This document shows positions 37,101 through 48,571 of a stretch of DNA of 61,487 bases, in pieces (position 1 is the stretch's first letter; each line of letters starts with the position of its first letter). The notes beneath the pieces are model-generated. The model saw only the letters and a program-made list of their open reading frames with translations. It was not told the origin of the DNA and ran no database searches. The stretch is from Phoronis australis. Lineage: Eukaryota > Phoronida > Phoronidae. The translations under genes were made by a program, and so were the position numbers. The stretch is from contig NMRA01000088.1 of the NCBI GenBank assembly GCA_002633005.1, positions 990,880 to 1,052,366 on the forward strand, given 5' to 3'.

Positions 37101-40100
37101 TCCGTAGCAGGAGTTTGGGGTCTGTTCGGAGATAAATTTGAAGTATTTTTCCGTGAGATACTGACAGGAGAACCAAGATCTGGGTTGTTTAGACTTGTTA
37201 TTTTTTGAGTTCTAAACACACAAAATGCTGGTTATCCTGGACAGTGGCACGAGCCGACCGGATGAGGCCCGTCGCGGCCGGACTGACTCGTTATCCCGGC
37301 CAGTGGCTCGGAAGCCGATCAGACATCACGAACATAAACCCGCCAAAGTTGAAAACTAAACTTCCAGTCAAGAAAATACTATACTAGTGAGCCAAAGAAG
37401 TAAAGTGCACGTGAATATGTTGGTGAATTAGCCACGAAACTGCAATCTACTTAGTCGTTAAGGGCCGCGAATTCAGGTTCCGCTTGGGCCACACCGTCAC
37501 GGCACTAATTAAGTTGTACATTGACAATCATTATTTGAGTAATATAAATGTACATAAAGATTCCCCTAACACCTGGCCGTGGGATAGAAATCGAGCTGTT
37601 TCACAACAGTTTCTGTCTGCACGCACTGAATTAGCATGAGCTCACACGACCTCGGTGTCCCGTCAATTGGTTTTATTGCACCTGAAGCCGGCCAGTAACG
37701 CAGTGATTTATTCATTGCTGGCTTCTCAAATTATTTGGACTCACGAATACTCCAAAGGCAATACAAATTGCATCTAAAGAGACAGATTTTGTTTCAGTTT
37801 TATATAAGTATGGGTAGGGGTGAGAATAATTCATTTTGAAACAGAACGCTCAGTAATAAAGGTCAACATGGCAACTCGCAATCCCTACTGGACGAGGGCT
37901 CATCCCGACGAAGACTTCGCAGGTGGATCGTTAAGTTTCACAAGCTATCAGTTCGAACAGGAATACAGTGATGAAGAAATACTAGAGAGGCGCCGTGAAC
38001 AAGCTCAGACAACGGAACGTATGGAAAAGTTATTTGGTAAGCCGGCATTCGTCAGGCACTGTCCCGCGACGGACTGCAGGTCACAAGTACGGAGATGTTT
38101 CACGGCCTCATACTTGTTATTGACAGCGTACTTTTCATTCTTCACTACCGCGAGCCACTTCCTAAGCATTTCGGACTCTCGACGAAGTCGAAAAAATGAT
38201 ATACCCGCTTTCCTCGCAGCTGCATAGTTCAGACAAGCGGGAACGATGCACCGCAACATAGCTGCAAATGAACCACTGATGTCGCTGCGTCGTTTCTCAC
38301 CTTCCTCACACGTTAACGCGACACCTCTCGGCAAGGTAAGGTCGACTGTATGTGAGGCGATGTGGATATAGACCGATTAAGACGGCAAAAAAGACTAATT
38401 ACGGGTGGCATTCTCCTTTAACTGTTGAGCTAGGCCTAGTAACAGAGCTTAGGCGCATGAGCCTACATACAAGACATTTGAGTAGAAAAATCTAGCGAAA
38501 TGTAACCGGCTACACACATTCGCATATTGTTCCAAAATACAGGGTATCCAGAATTCCCTACCCGCTCACAATATGCTTCTCTCGTGGACGCTATTCCTGT
38601 CTTGCGGACGCTATTCCTGTCTTACGGACGCCATTTCTGTCCACGGTTCCACTACTTTTTTCGCGTCACAGGGAATGCGGGAGCACGGCTGCCCAATGTA
38701 CCAATGAAAAAGCATATCCGTGTGAGGCAAAAAGTTTGAACAGGCCAAAGTTGCGCAAGGGCAGAGAAGTCTAGGCATCCTGCCCATTTCTCAGACGGTT
38801 GTGGCATCGGATACCCTGATGACTATGTTAAACATTTGAATGATTTCTGAAATCCATGGAAGTTTTGCGGCATCCGTCATTAATCAGATCAGCGCCAAGA
38901 AAAACAACCTTTCAGACAGGTTCAAATAGTTGCCTGAAACTCGTTCGTTGTCGTTTCTTGTCATATCTCACTCTGATCATGGGCGTGCACCCTTACTACA
39001 CATCGAAAAAATTCTGACCACTCACAAACGATTTTATCACGGAAACGAAACTAAACTAAAACTGCAGACTCACGGGTTCTCGTACCATGAACGAAGAGTT
39101 TTTGTTGTGCGATAAGAGTGCTTGTCCGTGTTTAGAATACCAGGAACGCAAAAACTTTAAAAACACCTTTTAAAAATATCCTGACGAATCCTCTTCTTAG
39201 GGATGCTAACTTTGAATATTACAAAAAATTTCTAGAAAAATCGTCAGCTTCACTATTTTTGAAACACATACAAAATATTTTCTTTCACCCCAATACAGTT
39301 CTCAAACTCTCCGCCCATAACAATGTATATATATATTCACACATAAGGACTTGCCCAGTAAACATTTCCCACGCGCATAACCACTGTTGTTTTGTTTATA
39401 TCAAAGGTCAAATGAAACATTTTCCATATGAGCGAAATGTGCTACGTCTATGCCTTGCTACTCCAAATAAAGAGACATGCTTTGCCTTGTAGGAGAAAAA
39501 TCGACGAAGTGACGAGCTGTTGACGGATCGTTTTATTTTTTAAATTTAAAACTGAAAAAAAAATGCTTTGACATCAATATCAATTCAGAATCCATATGAA
39601 AAGACAGCAAAATACCTAGTGAACAGTTTAATTTCTGCTTCAGTAGCAGAGAAACACTTTGGTTTTGGCGTTCCATGTCACTTTAAGGGTGTGTCTGCAC
39701 CCCTGGTATTGTTATACGAAAATACTCTGCAACCCGGCTTCAACGGCCTATGCATGCACATGTTTGGATCATGGTGACCGTTCGCATGAACAACTACCGC
39801 TGCAACACCAGGTATATAATGTTTTAAACGTAGTGCTTTTGACAGAATATCCAATCTTTATAGCTAGAACATTCACCTCACACATCTTATTACTATGACA
39901 GTTTGGGGTGTTGTGACTATTTCGGCCTGTGCACTCAGCTCTTGTGTACTGGCCTGGTACCGACAATTTCACTTAAAGGGTCAATGCTTGTGGATGGTCA
40001 CGTGGTTTCCTGGCATGGACAGTTTCTAGCATGATGAATTTTCGTTCCTGATGTATTAAATTTTCTGTCATGGTGTGCTGAATTTTAGTCCTGAAATGTT

Positions 40101-41212
40101 AAATGGACATGGTAAATTATAGGTCCTGTCGCAATAAGTTTTCGGTCCCGATTTCATAAATTTTGGTCTCGAGTTTTTTGGTATTACACAATGGAAATAT
40201 TGTTTTAGACTGTTTTGAGCTCTTGTCAATATGAAGTCTAGTTTTGAGATATTTATTTTTGATTGTGCGGAATAAAGTTAATGTTCATAAAATTTAGAAA
40301 ATATGTGTCCTGGACTTTTTTCCGTTTTGACCTCTCATAGTAATCCTGTAATGGTGTAACAGCTTTATCATACGCAGATTCAACGAGTGCCATCATCTAG
40401 GTCTAAACAACAGGCTAACACAATGGGCGGAATCCCAGCGAAAATAATTAGAGGAACAAGACAGGTTTCGCCAGAAAAGATCAACACGTGACCAAATATT
40501 TGTCCTCCAATTAATGGGCAGACGGTTCTATTGAGTTTCCGTCTATTTTCCTCCACCTTTGACACTGCCCCCCGTAACTTCTTGTAGTATCCCCTCTTAA
40601 CCGAAGGTGTACACGGAAAAATATGACAGTGGTAGTGAAAAAACACTGTGCTCGAATTCCCAAAGCCTTACCTGATATATCTACGTATGCAATAGGTATC
40701 CGGTGTTGGTGGTGGTGGTGGTGGGCGGGTGGTTGTAACATGAGCCTGTGATTGTTGTGAGCGTGTGGGGGTGTTGTAGCCCCTATACGCTTCCGTAGTA
40801 CTCCTTCAAATGACAATCAAAACAGTACATCTGCAATTACTTTCGGGAAAAGGTTTATTCTGCAAGTTGACTTCGCTTTCGTTGTCGTCTTCCCTTTTTT
40901 CATTCAATTTTGCTAATGAGTGTCGCTCCTCAAGAGCGATCCCATTTCTTTCACTTTACGCACGTTATCTTTCAGGTTTCGTCGTATATTTTGTTGATGT
41001 TGATCAAAGGTTACTTGCGATGTGGCTTGGCAACGACGGCTGCTGGAATGGGACAAAAGACGTTGAGGCTTTGCAGCGTGGTGCAAGATTCATTCTGTAT
41101 AGTGCTGGTGGCCCCAGCATTTGTCTGCCTCGACGTGTTGAAACTGCTGGCCGATATTCCTCAATGTTCTTACGAGAAATCTCTACTAACATACTTTCAT
41201 CCTAGATTTTAA
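34110..41212 (+). CDS. SLC52A-type riboflavin transporter (three exons)
   Basis: This is a multi-pass plasma-membrane protein resembling the riboflavin transporters SLC52A1-3. Exons: 34110-34713, 34785-35425 and 40976-41212 (stop). Phases are 1 and 0 and agree, giving about 493 aa. Family marks: TTELPILVQTLPELWDFP near residues 45-62, LAYVASLSQR and GMGCSGIIYGLVTFFQGAG at the end of exon 1, an N-glycosylation-rich loop, TYATLPYGNLSF and ASIVYAIFPTQSI in exon 2, and a final exon (VSSYILLML through IPQCSYEKS) matching the last helices of SLC52A. It is divergent from vertebrate members, so riboflavin as substrate is inferred. Oddity: exon 1 and exon 2 frames differ by one base. A 71-bp GT..AG intron (34714-34784) restores the frame, but a frameshift or base error is also possible. 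ATG 34146 is an alternative start. Confidence 0.82.
34714..34784 (+). other. Proposed 71-bp intron in SLC52A-like gene
   Basis: The donor G|gtctaa is weak, but the acceptor cttcacag is good, and both sides are phase 1, so removal joins Arg-Ser to Gly-Gly-His-Glu. The segment is itself open in the downstream frame and encodes two N-X-S/T sites, so it may instead be coding with a missing base at the frame change. Confidence 0.45.
35515..35800 (-). repeat. Dispersed repeat R3, minus copy
   Basis: Read on the - strand it contains ACATTTTCCATATAAGGAAA, CTATGTCTTGCTATACCAAG, GGAGAAAAATTGACAACGTG and AACCAAAAGAAAAATGCTTC, all shared with the copies at 39405 and 51905. It is about 280 bp, noncoding, with undefined ends. 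Confidence 0.6.
36365..36403. other. Perfect 15-bp hairpin, 9-nt loop
   Basis: GTGACAATTTGGGCC at 36365-36379 is the exact reverse complement of GGCCCAAATTGTCAC at 36389-36403. Further copies of the CCAAATTGTCACAA half-site lie within 60 bases on each side (around 36330-36350, 36410 and 36465), so this is a local cluster of one motif in both orientations. Confidence 0.85.
37868..38036 (+). CDS. Possible first exon, unrecognised protein
   Basis: An ATG with an A three bases before it (CAACATGG) opens a 56-codon frame that ends at a good phase-1 donor (TTTG|gtaagc). The predicted peptide begins MATRNPYWTRAHPDED and ends in a charged helix (EEILERRREQAQ). I do not recognise the family and find no matching downstream exon. 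It sits inside the SLC52A-like intron, and any continuation would run antisense to the THAP-type exon at 38104-38259. It could be chance. Confidence 0.35.
38104..38259 (-). CDS. THAP-type zinc finger exon (partial)
   Basis: Fifty-two codons from ATG 38259 begin MLRCIVPACLN, with Cys4 and Cys9, then SFFRLRRE, the conserved Trp34 and NEKYAVNNKYEA. This order fits the first half of the C2CH THAP DNA-binding domain. The second metal pair (CxxH) should be in a following exon, and a gtgaaa donor at 38103 would allow that, but I do not find that exon. The frame also continues to 38005 without a CxxH motif. It is either exon 1 of a nested antisense gene or a relic of a THAP-bearing transposon. Confidence 0.5.
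38570..38640. repeat. Short tandem repeat, ~21 bp x 3
   Basis: Three imperfect units of the form GGACGCTATTCCTGTCTTGC lie end to end. Confidence 0.7.
39405..39680 (+). repeat. Dispersed repeat R3, plus copy 1
   Basis: It contains ACATTTTCCATATGAGCGAA, TCTATGCCTTGCTACTCCAA, GGAGAAAAATCGACGAAGTG and, later, CAGTTTAATTTCTGCTTCAG, aligning with the copies at 35515 (-) and 51905 (+). Confidence 0.6.
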
Positions 41213-41570
41213 CTTGACTCGACAATCTGTCATCGAATGTGTTATTGTATTTTAGCATCATTTTGATTTGGTCATCATATTATATAACTTTCACTTAATG
41301 TTCACTGCTACTTTCTGAGGGAAGGGGATTACTAATACTTCCAACTGTTAGTGAACAAAGTGCACCCTTATACGTACATGTTGACTTGTAGTTTTATATA
41401 AACTTGCTCAGCTCTTCAAGGCAGTGTTTGTTTCACACTCTGCAGTTTATTACAATAGGACTAGTTAGACGCAATCTCATTGTTTCTATCTGTTTCAACG
41501 AACGACCTCTGCGTACATGGCCGAATCACACTTTCACTTGTGTTTTTGTTTTTCTTTTATTTCCCTGTAC

Positions 41571-41960
41571 TTGAGTTATTCTAATAAATATTTTATCACT
41601 ATAAAGGCCGTTGATGTATCTTATTTCAGGACGGAGACAACCTGATGCGGCACAGCAAGGAATTGAATTGTTTGCATATCTCAGTGCCATTTTTACCCCT
41701 TGCAGATAGGTGTATCGTTCAAAACATGGAGCTGAAAAAATATGAATCAGTCTGTACCACAACAAAATACAATTTCTTATTAGTATAAACCAAGAAAATG
41801 TCCACAAATTTGACTCGTATGGCTTTGTACCGAGAGCTAACGATATCAATACTGCTCCCACAATGGAATTTGTCGAAACGCTGAAGCCTTGAAATGTGCG
41901 CATTTTTATCGCCATCATCGACATCTTACAATGTGCTCCAAAATTGGGCGAAAGGTTTTC
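41571..41960 (-). CDS. Membrane-protein exon, possibly SLC51A-like
   Basis: A 130-codon open exon lies between a tttctttttag acceptor and a gtacag donor, both phase 0. It encodes two likely membrane helices (IVGAVLISLALG and WFILIRNCILLWYRLIHIF) followed by a short cysteine cluster and basic stretch (IPCCAASGCLRPEIRY). That order loosely recalls the organic solute transporter Ost-alpha/SLC51A and TMEM184 families, where a CCxxC-rich loop follows the helices. I find no neighbouring exon of the same gene, so identity is a guess. It is antisense to, and beyond, the SLC52A-like 3' end. Confidence 0.33.
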
Positions 41961-42305
41961 CTAAAAAGAAAAAAGAGTCTGTGACAATCCTGAATATGTT
42001 GGTAAAGGTACACAGTTGCAGCCATTTCACGATCTAGTCATGGAGTGTCCTGAATTAACCTTTGTGTTAATAATCACCAAGACATGCCTAATAATGAAGT
42101 GTGGTTTTGGCCAAACATTTAGATTTTGTTGTTGGCTTCACATAGTTGTACTCCAGTGGAAAGTCTAGTGAATAGATAGCCTTTGTATTTTGCAAGTCAA
42201 CGTGAACGATTTTAGGTTGGGAAACAAGTTCACGTTGGACGAAGGCCACCTTGCCAAAACTAAAAAGGGCGTGTGTAAACTCGTCGATCTTTAGAAGCAG
42301 AACTG

Positions 42306-42625
42306 CAGTGGCGGATTTAGGGGGGAGGGGGGCAAATGTACCATGCCCCCTAAAATTCTCCCAGATACTACTTGGCAGTTCGGGGTGCGAATTGCTGACT
42401 AGGACATGCGCCATGCGCGCACCCAGGAGGGCTCGGGGGGCGAATGCACAATGCATAGGCCTTGAACAAACCTCGTTTACCTTTTTTATTGTAGTAATAC
42501 GGTCCACAAATCCAGAAATTCGAGACCTCTGCATCCCTACATTTTAGGTTGGGCGCCCGCGTTTTGCGAAATTCTGGTTATTCCTGTGCCCTGCCCCCCA
42601 ACTCAAATTCCTGGATCCGCCCCTG
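42306..42625. mobile_element. MITE, CAGTGGCGGATTTAG family, long copy
   Basis: A 320-bp element with CAGTGGCGGATTTAG and CTGGATCCGCCCCTG ends, the same family as 12849-12999 and twice as long. The extra length is internal (about 42410-42555), so this copy is either fuller or carries an insertion. The - strand open frame at 42088-42534 runs into it and is probably not a gene. Confidence 0.75.
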
Positions 42626-43514
42626 TGTAGAGACCAGTTAATTTTAGTTCATACAGGCCAGAGTTTATTATAGATACGAGATAACAGGTGTCACCTATGA
42701 GATGGAGATAGGGTAGCTGTTAGACAACTTATTGCATGGATTATTCGCAGTACCATATTTGTCACCGTTCTTTTATAAATACTCTGTGTCGATCTATCAT
42801 ACCATCAAACTGACGCTGATTTTATGATGTGATAGTGCCCAACGTCTCAAAAGAGTTGTTTATAGAATGTTACCTGTTAGAATTTGTAAAAAATACCCAA
42901 GACAGAAAAAAATGTCAGCGTCAAGTTCTGGAAGCTTATCAGGAAAAAAAAGCTGGCACCAGACACGAGCTCGAACTACACGCAACAGACATAGTCCCTC
43001 TGTTTGGGTTCCCCTGTTGTTGGACTAGGAGCTCCATCAATTTGCCTAGCTTCCATTTCCAAGGCACCTCATCAAAAAACACTGAACCAGTTATTACTTC
43101 CATGCCATGTATGATTCGTATGCTGTGCATGTAGTGACACCTAGCGCCTACTCCAGAAGAAGTACCCCAGGCTACGGATTTCAAAGGGAAAAGAAATAAA
43201 TATGGCCAAACCGCTCTCTTCTGTTTCAAAGTCGCGTATCAGCTACTGTCTGGTGAACTGTTACCTTGAAAATGGTTTAAAGTAATAAACCGAAACGTCG
43301 GACAAATATGTTTTTATGTACGTTCGCGCTCATCTTAAAATTCGTGCTTCTGTTTTGGCCTAAAACGAATCTGATTAGTCAGGTGGTCATTAAAAAACAG
43401 AAACAGCTGAGAGAGATTAAACTAAAGCTAAACGAGACATAGTAAATATAGACGCTGATGTTGGCTAATAGTGAATAAAATAAATAAACACAAAAAATCA
43501 GGAATACCAACAGG

Positions 43515-43580
43515 GCGCCGAACCAAAGGTATCTAGATTGCCGGTCTAGTGCTCCTACCACTGACCTACTGAAGACCCGA
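43515..43580 (-). repeat. Degenerate tRNA-like segment
   Basis: On the - strand GTCAGTGGTAGGAGCACTAG resembles a tRNA D-arm/A-box, CTAGA/TCTAG can pair as an anticodon stem, and GGTTCGGCGCC resembles a B-box. U33 is C and the T-arm does not pair properly, so this is a pseudo-tRNA or SINE head and not a tRNA gene. Confidence 0.35.
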
Positions 43581-44193
43581 TATCTGTGCAGTAAATGAGC
43601 AATCTAATCCTTTGAGAGGATACACGAGGGTCTTGCCAGTATTATGAAAGCATGTAAGAAAAGTAAGTTAACGACTATGTTGTGAAAAGAGTAAAAGATG
43701 TCCTTTCCTCGGAAACGCGAACGAATCCAGTGTCACACCATGACGTTGCGGTTCGCTATGATACATGCCATTTTAAATTACATCATGACAATCGGACAAC
43801 TGAACTAAGAATTTTCTAAAAAAACTTTTTACTCAAACTGCAGGCATTTTACCTAAATGAACGTAATCGGCATTACGACTAAAAACGCAGTTTTGGGATC
43901 GGATGGATAGACTTCTGAAGTTATTACCTTTGACCAATGCTATAAAACAAAATCTGTTGTGTTTTTTGTGATTTTATTACGTATTGCAAATTCCCTTCGT
44001 TGCCTGCCAGCCATTCGCCGAAACCCAGTCCGGTGGCAGCATGTCACGCTCGAGTTGAACATGACAAGCATCGAACGTCTGACGCTTTGTTAGCGATTAT
44101 TTTGATGACTAATTTGTACACGAAGCCGTTGTGAGGCGCCACGGTCACGACAAAAATCGCATAGTTTGTGCGATGCGGTTAACGAACACTTCA

Positions 44194-44345
44194 TATGCGC
44201 TAACTGCGCAGCGACACCGGAGCTAGCATATTGTGAAACAAAACATGAGGATGAGCTAAAAGGTCATATATATTACGGCAAACTAAACAGATATTGAAAA
44301 ATACAATTAAAGATGTATAATATGTTGAGTTGTAAAAATGGGTGA
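44194..44345. repeat. Direct repeat, distal copy (downstream of recombinase)
   Basis: It starts CATATGCGCTAACTG and ends TTGTAAAAATGGGTGAC. It is repeated at about three-quarters identity at 44637-44786. Confidence 0.8.
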
Positions 44346-44636
44346 CTTTCTACTGAAGCAACACCATGACATCGACATAAGAAATTTGACAGGAAATACG
44401 TAATAAAATGGGTTGAGGGAGGGAAGGTTGTAGGAAAATGGAATGAAAAATACCGAGTTGACGATAAAACATGAACGGTGACACAGTACTGCAACAGGAC
44501 AAAGAAATCATGTGCTACAGGTAAACCAATAGGGGAGAGCAAGAAAGGTCAATGAACCGAGAATCAAAACATTATGATAATGAGGATGAAGCAATATAGG
44601 TTTCATAATAAAATAATTCAATACTTAAATGTTATT

Positions 44637-44786
44637 CATATGCGCTAACTGGAAAGCGATACCGAATCTAGTTTACAACACATGAAGATGTGATAAAAGG
44701 TCTTATATATAATGACAAACTAAACTGCTACAGATATTGATAAATACAAAAGATATATAATATGTTGAGCTGTAAAGGTGGGTGAC
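44637..44786. repeat. Direct repeat, proximal copy
   Basis: It starts CATATGCGCTAACTGG, contains AAAAGGTCTTATATATAATG, and ends CTGTAAAGGTGGGTGAC, 443 bases from the other copy. Both lie just past the 3' side of the - strand tyrosine-recombinase remnant. Confidence 0.8.
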
Positions 44787-44925
44787 GTCACAGATGCAGC
44801 AGAAGGATGCATCTGCTCACTCGCCAGACAAAAAGGAAAAAATATGTTGTGTGAAGTAAAGTACAAGAAATGATAAATATAAGAAAAGGCCAACATGGAG
44901 TGGAAACGCTGATTAAAATGACAAT

Positions 44926-45237
44926 CTATACAGTAATGTCCTGGGGTGGAGAATGTTGGTGAGTGAAACGGACACTGGCAATAGAGTTGCCCCTAAGATG
45001 AAAATGATGGTGAGTGACACAGGACACTGGTAATTCAGTTTCCCCTGGGACAACTGGACACTGGCTTCGCCAAAACATACGGAAACTATGAGATTTGTAG
45101 CGTTTTGGATCGAGACCGGCGCACTGGAGTACTAAGTTAAGGTTGCAAGTGAAGTGTGATCGAGTGATGGAGGACGGTGTGCTAACCAGGAATTGCATAA
45201 CAGGCCAGCAGACCCGTCGTGCACTGCTGGAGGACAC
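44926..45237 (-). pseudogene. Tyrosine recombinase fragment (YR retroelement)
   Basis: The - strand frame includes CAGLDPKRYKSHSFR, the characteristic catalytic-core stretch (His-x-x-Arg box) found in tyrosine recombinases of DIRS-, Ngaro- and Crypton-type elements. Just past it the frame is wrong. A one-base shift restores a plausible GEASVQLSQG where these proteins have a small-residue helix, but no downstream Tyr motif is clear. No reverse transcriptase or RNase H is seen nearby. It is a decayed remnant, not an active gene. Confidence 0.6.
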
Positions 45238-47277
45238 ATGATGACTCGGTTAGACATGAACTAATCAACTGTCTACTCTGAGTTGAATGAACTTTCTAAG
45301 TCGCGTTGCCATGGAATCATATTCATTTAAAGTTATGCATGGGCGTCCGTGTTTTGAGGATGTGCAAATATACGCCCAGATACAATGCTTTTGGTATGGC
45401 AAACTTGTTTTCTACAAGGTATAAAATTTGCAAACAGAACATCTCTGCCTGTTGATTGTAGAGATATTACGTTCATATTTTATGGCAACTTGTTAAGGTT
45501 ATCTCACGACTTATTTCGTGGCGACCTCCACTATAACTCGTTCATCAAAAAAACTAGGTATTGTCAAAAGGTAAAAGTGTATATTTTCTAAAAGAAAAAA
45601 TATCAGAAAATAGAAAAATATGTTTTTTTATTCATGTGCCACTATTATTATTAAGTTAACATCTTTCTAAATTCAAAAGTTCATGTTTAAGAAAAGTTCA
45701 CTCATAGCAAAATAACATTTTTCTAAGGAAGACTTCACCACCTGACTCAAAGAAGTTGTTAGGAATTCTCGATTAGTCTTTTCGTTCGATTTCTAAAGCA
45801 AGTCAACTCGCAAAGCGTATGGTATTTTTGTAAAATTAGAAGTCGTATTCGTCTTTGTTACATTACGCAAAAACTAGGCCTTTGTTATCAAAACTGCTAA
45901 AGCGTTTTTGAGATTGACAAATAAATACACAAAACGCACCTCGATTGGCGTACATGAAGTAATATCCCACTCGACCTTATTCCGCGTATCGACCTCGACC
46001 GAATTGTGTTTATCCCATACGCTTCGAATTCCTAAATTTCTTACATTTTGTCGGCAGATTTTTTAGATACTTGACCCTGACTGTTCACATGGCGGATCAC
46101 ATCCTACATGTATGTACTTACGCGTTAGGTTGCAAGTTTTCTCTTGTAAAAGAAACAGTTTTAAAGGTAACGATTTTTGAACAGAGGTAACAAAGATGAA
46201 AACAACGGCAACTGTGCAGTGAACTTGTAATATCTCCTGGAAATAGTTAAAAAACAACAATAATTGATATTGCAATTTCCTAGGAATCGGCGCCTGAGTT
46301 GCAGACGATATAGTATTCAGCAATTGAAAACTGATTCATAAGTTTTGTTCCAGATTTTACTTTTAGGGCCTGGTTGCATGTCGAGTGTTACTTACACTGC
46401 TGCAACTGTATTACTTTAAACTGTATTCGGAAAGTTTGATGATCGATCCGGCTGAAGACGTCGAGTCGACATTGGCCTACCTCTTGAACTTTCCGTGTCA
46501 GAGGTCACTGTTGAAGTAGTGCGGGAGGTGAATACGGAAAACTTTATTACATGGCCGTATTTCCCTCGACAGATTCAACGCGTATGGGATAAATATCAAG
46601 TTTGAAATTTTTCAGCGAAATTCACGTAGCTGTTTTTGAGAACTCGCATTCCTAAAGTCAATTTGCTGAAGCCGAGAAAAAGCCGATTAGTGGCGAGACA
46701 CAAAAATCTCAAGGATTTCAGTTAATTATTCGGTAAAAATTGTTTTCGGTCAATGTAACCTATACATCCCTTAGCCGTGTTCATTATTTCACGCGCAACT
46801 TACTATGCGTAATTAACTTAATGGTCACACAAACGTTTTATTAGCCGAGTCGATTCACAATGCATCGAATGCAACTAGGTCATGCGAGCGGAGTCAACAT
46901 ATTGATTGGCTCAAGCTGGTGCATTGTGGTTAACTTTAAAGTAGGTCAACATTTCACTATTATATCAACCAAGTGCCGGGCGATTGATATGAAACCCAAG
47001 TACGAAATGAATGATTGAAATCCAGTCGGTGGTTGAAACCCGTCGCGAGCATGAAATCGAAACAACAAAATGTCAAATTACCTATCAAATTAAGGAATTT
47101 GGATGAGAATTTATCTCTTTTCACAACTTGCTGTGTTCGTGAACACAATGTCATAGAGGCGTGAGGCGACTCGTAACATTCGTTTTCAACGGTCTTATGC
47201 TTGCAGACACACAACTCCCGCAGTATCAAAACTAAGTTTTGTCTTCGTTTTCCCCGGCATCTTTATAACCTATGTAC

Positions 47278-47278
47278 N
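47278..47278. other. Single N
   Basis: This is a lone ambiguous base, of the same kind as at 24508, 50074 and 54168. I see no duplication around this one. Confidence 0.9.
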
Positions 47279-47370
47279 AACAAACTGTATTTAGTAACAA
47301 GAAATGATCTTGTTACTACAATGGGAGACGTTAACAATATTGGAACACGACATGTGTAACAGTTAACTGA

Positions 47371-47596
47371 AAAAAATACAGGATGTCTGATACACGTTGT
47401 ACCAGGTGTGTGCAGGCTGAGCATGTGGGCCCATTGCACTGATCGCCTGGAACAATTTTTTGCTTTATTAATATATAGTTAAAACTGAGCTGAGGGACTA
47501 GAAACCTGACTGAAGGGTCTAGCAGTGCCACCCAATGGGACTGAAACATACGACCTCGCCAGGCACCTATCACACAAGGCCACATTGCCTCCGCTA
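47371..47596 (-). mobile_element. tRNA-derived SINE, second family (- copy)
   Basis: Read on the - strand it matches 9553-9785 from the head (GGCAATGTGGCCTTGTG) through CACTGCTAGACCCTTCAGTC and TTTTAACTATATATTAAT to a T-rich tail. The B-box is decayed (TATGTTTCAGTCCC). Confidence 0.75.
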
Positions 47597-48556
47597 ACAG
47601 TTAACTGAAGATAGTACGCGGAAATTCTGAACAAGGATTGTTGATGCACACCGTTAAGGCTCGTTTAATTCCCAGGAGCACTCAAACTGGACGCCAGGGC
47701 ATAACAAGACAAGCAGTGATCAAGAGAAACACCGAATAGCAGCAATTTGTCATCAAATAGGGTCATGGGTATTTAATCTTTCTATTCGAAACCCCTGACT
47801 CGAAATTGAACTCTAAATTATTTGCGGTGACATTTTTCGTTCATCTTCGTCACGGTTGCGAAATCAAGAAAGACGTTTTAGTATTCTGTGCGTTATTGTC
47901 TACTTGGATGACTATCTATCACAGCATTAATACTTTTAGTTCGAGTTTAAACTCGAAACTCAGAGTTTTTACTCGAGTGAGATGGTAGCCGGAATCTAGG
48001 GACCATTAAGTGCAAAACTGTATTGAGCCCTCATCCGTGCAAAAATCAGGGTAGTATATGTTTTGATCGCAGGAAAGTGGGTCAGTTTGAACAAAACATT
48101 GCTGTGCGACCAACGACCTCACTTGAAATGATTACTCCACGCACTCCAGTAATAGATCCCACCCCATTTAGTAAAAACTGGAGATTACAAATCCACCTCT
48201 TAGCAAATTAAGGTTTTAACCTTTGCTTATAAGAGATGTTTACTAGGTGGAAATATTAACTGCTAGTGTGTACACAAACCGGATATCTTTGGATGGACGA
48301 TAAACTGGTTTTGTAAAAAGGGGTCAACTGGGTACAGGTATAGCCTCGAGAACAGGGCTAGTAAACGCTACAAGCGATTTTTATATGAGGTTTTACGAGA
48401 TTGTGATTGTAAACTTGCTCCTACCGAAGTTCTGTGTCAAATACTCAATGCTCTAACAAAGATCACTCAGGCTAACACTAGTGAGCAAACGAGTTCACCC
48501 TAAATTCATGAAGAACTCGCCTACCATACTGTAGCTGTGGCGATACAGACCCGTAG

Positions 48557-48571
48557 CCGGGGGGGGGGGGG
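48557..48571. repeat. Poly-G run
   Basis: About 15 G bases lie in a row, followed shortly by a C-rich segment. Confidence 0.9.

Larger units (their letters stand above)
35426..40975. other. SLC52A-like gene intron 2, with nested exons
   Basis: This 5.55-kb intron has a consensus gtaagt donor and a gttatctttcag acceptor. It contains two copies of dispersed repeat R3 (35515 on the - strand, 39405 on the + strand), a perfect hairpin at 36365, a THAP-type exon on the - strand and an unassigned first-exon-like frame on the + strand. Confidence 0.6.

Noticed and set aside
40380-40816. Two overlapping - strand frames before the last SLC52A-like exon
   Set aside because: They share the same DNA in different frames, include a GGT repeat and carry no family motif.
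42088-42534. 148-aa - strand frame
   Set aside because: More than half of it is the MITE at 42306-42625.
46063-46323. 86-aa - strand frame followed by a good gtaagt donor
   Set aside because: The donor is attractive, but there is no ATG (TTG start), no recognised domain, and the phase does not fit the exon at 41960.
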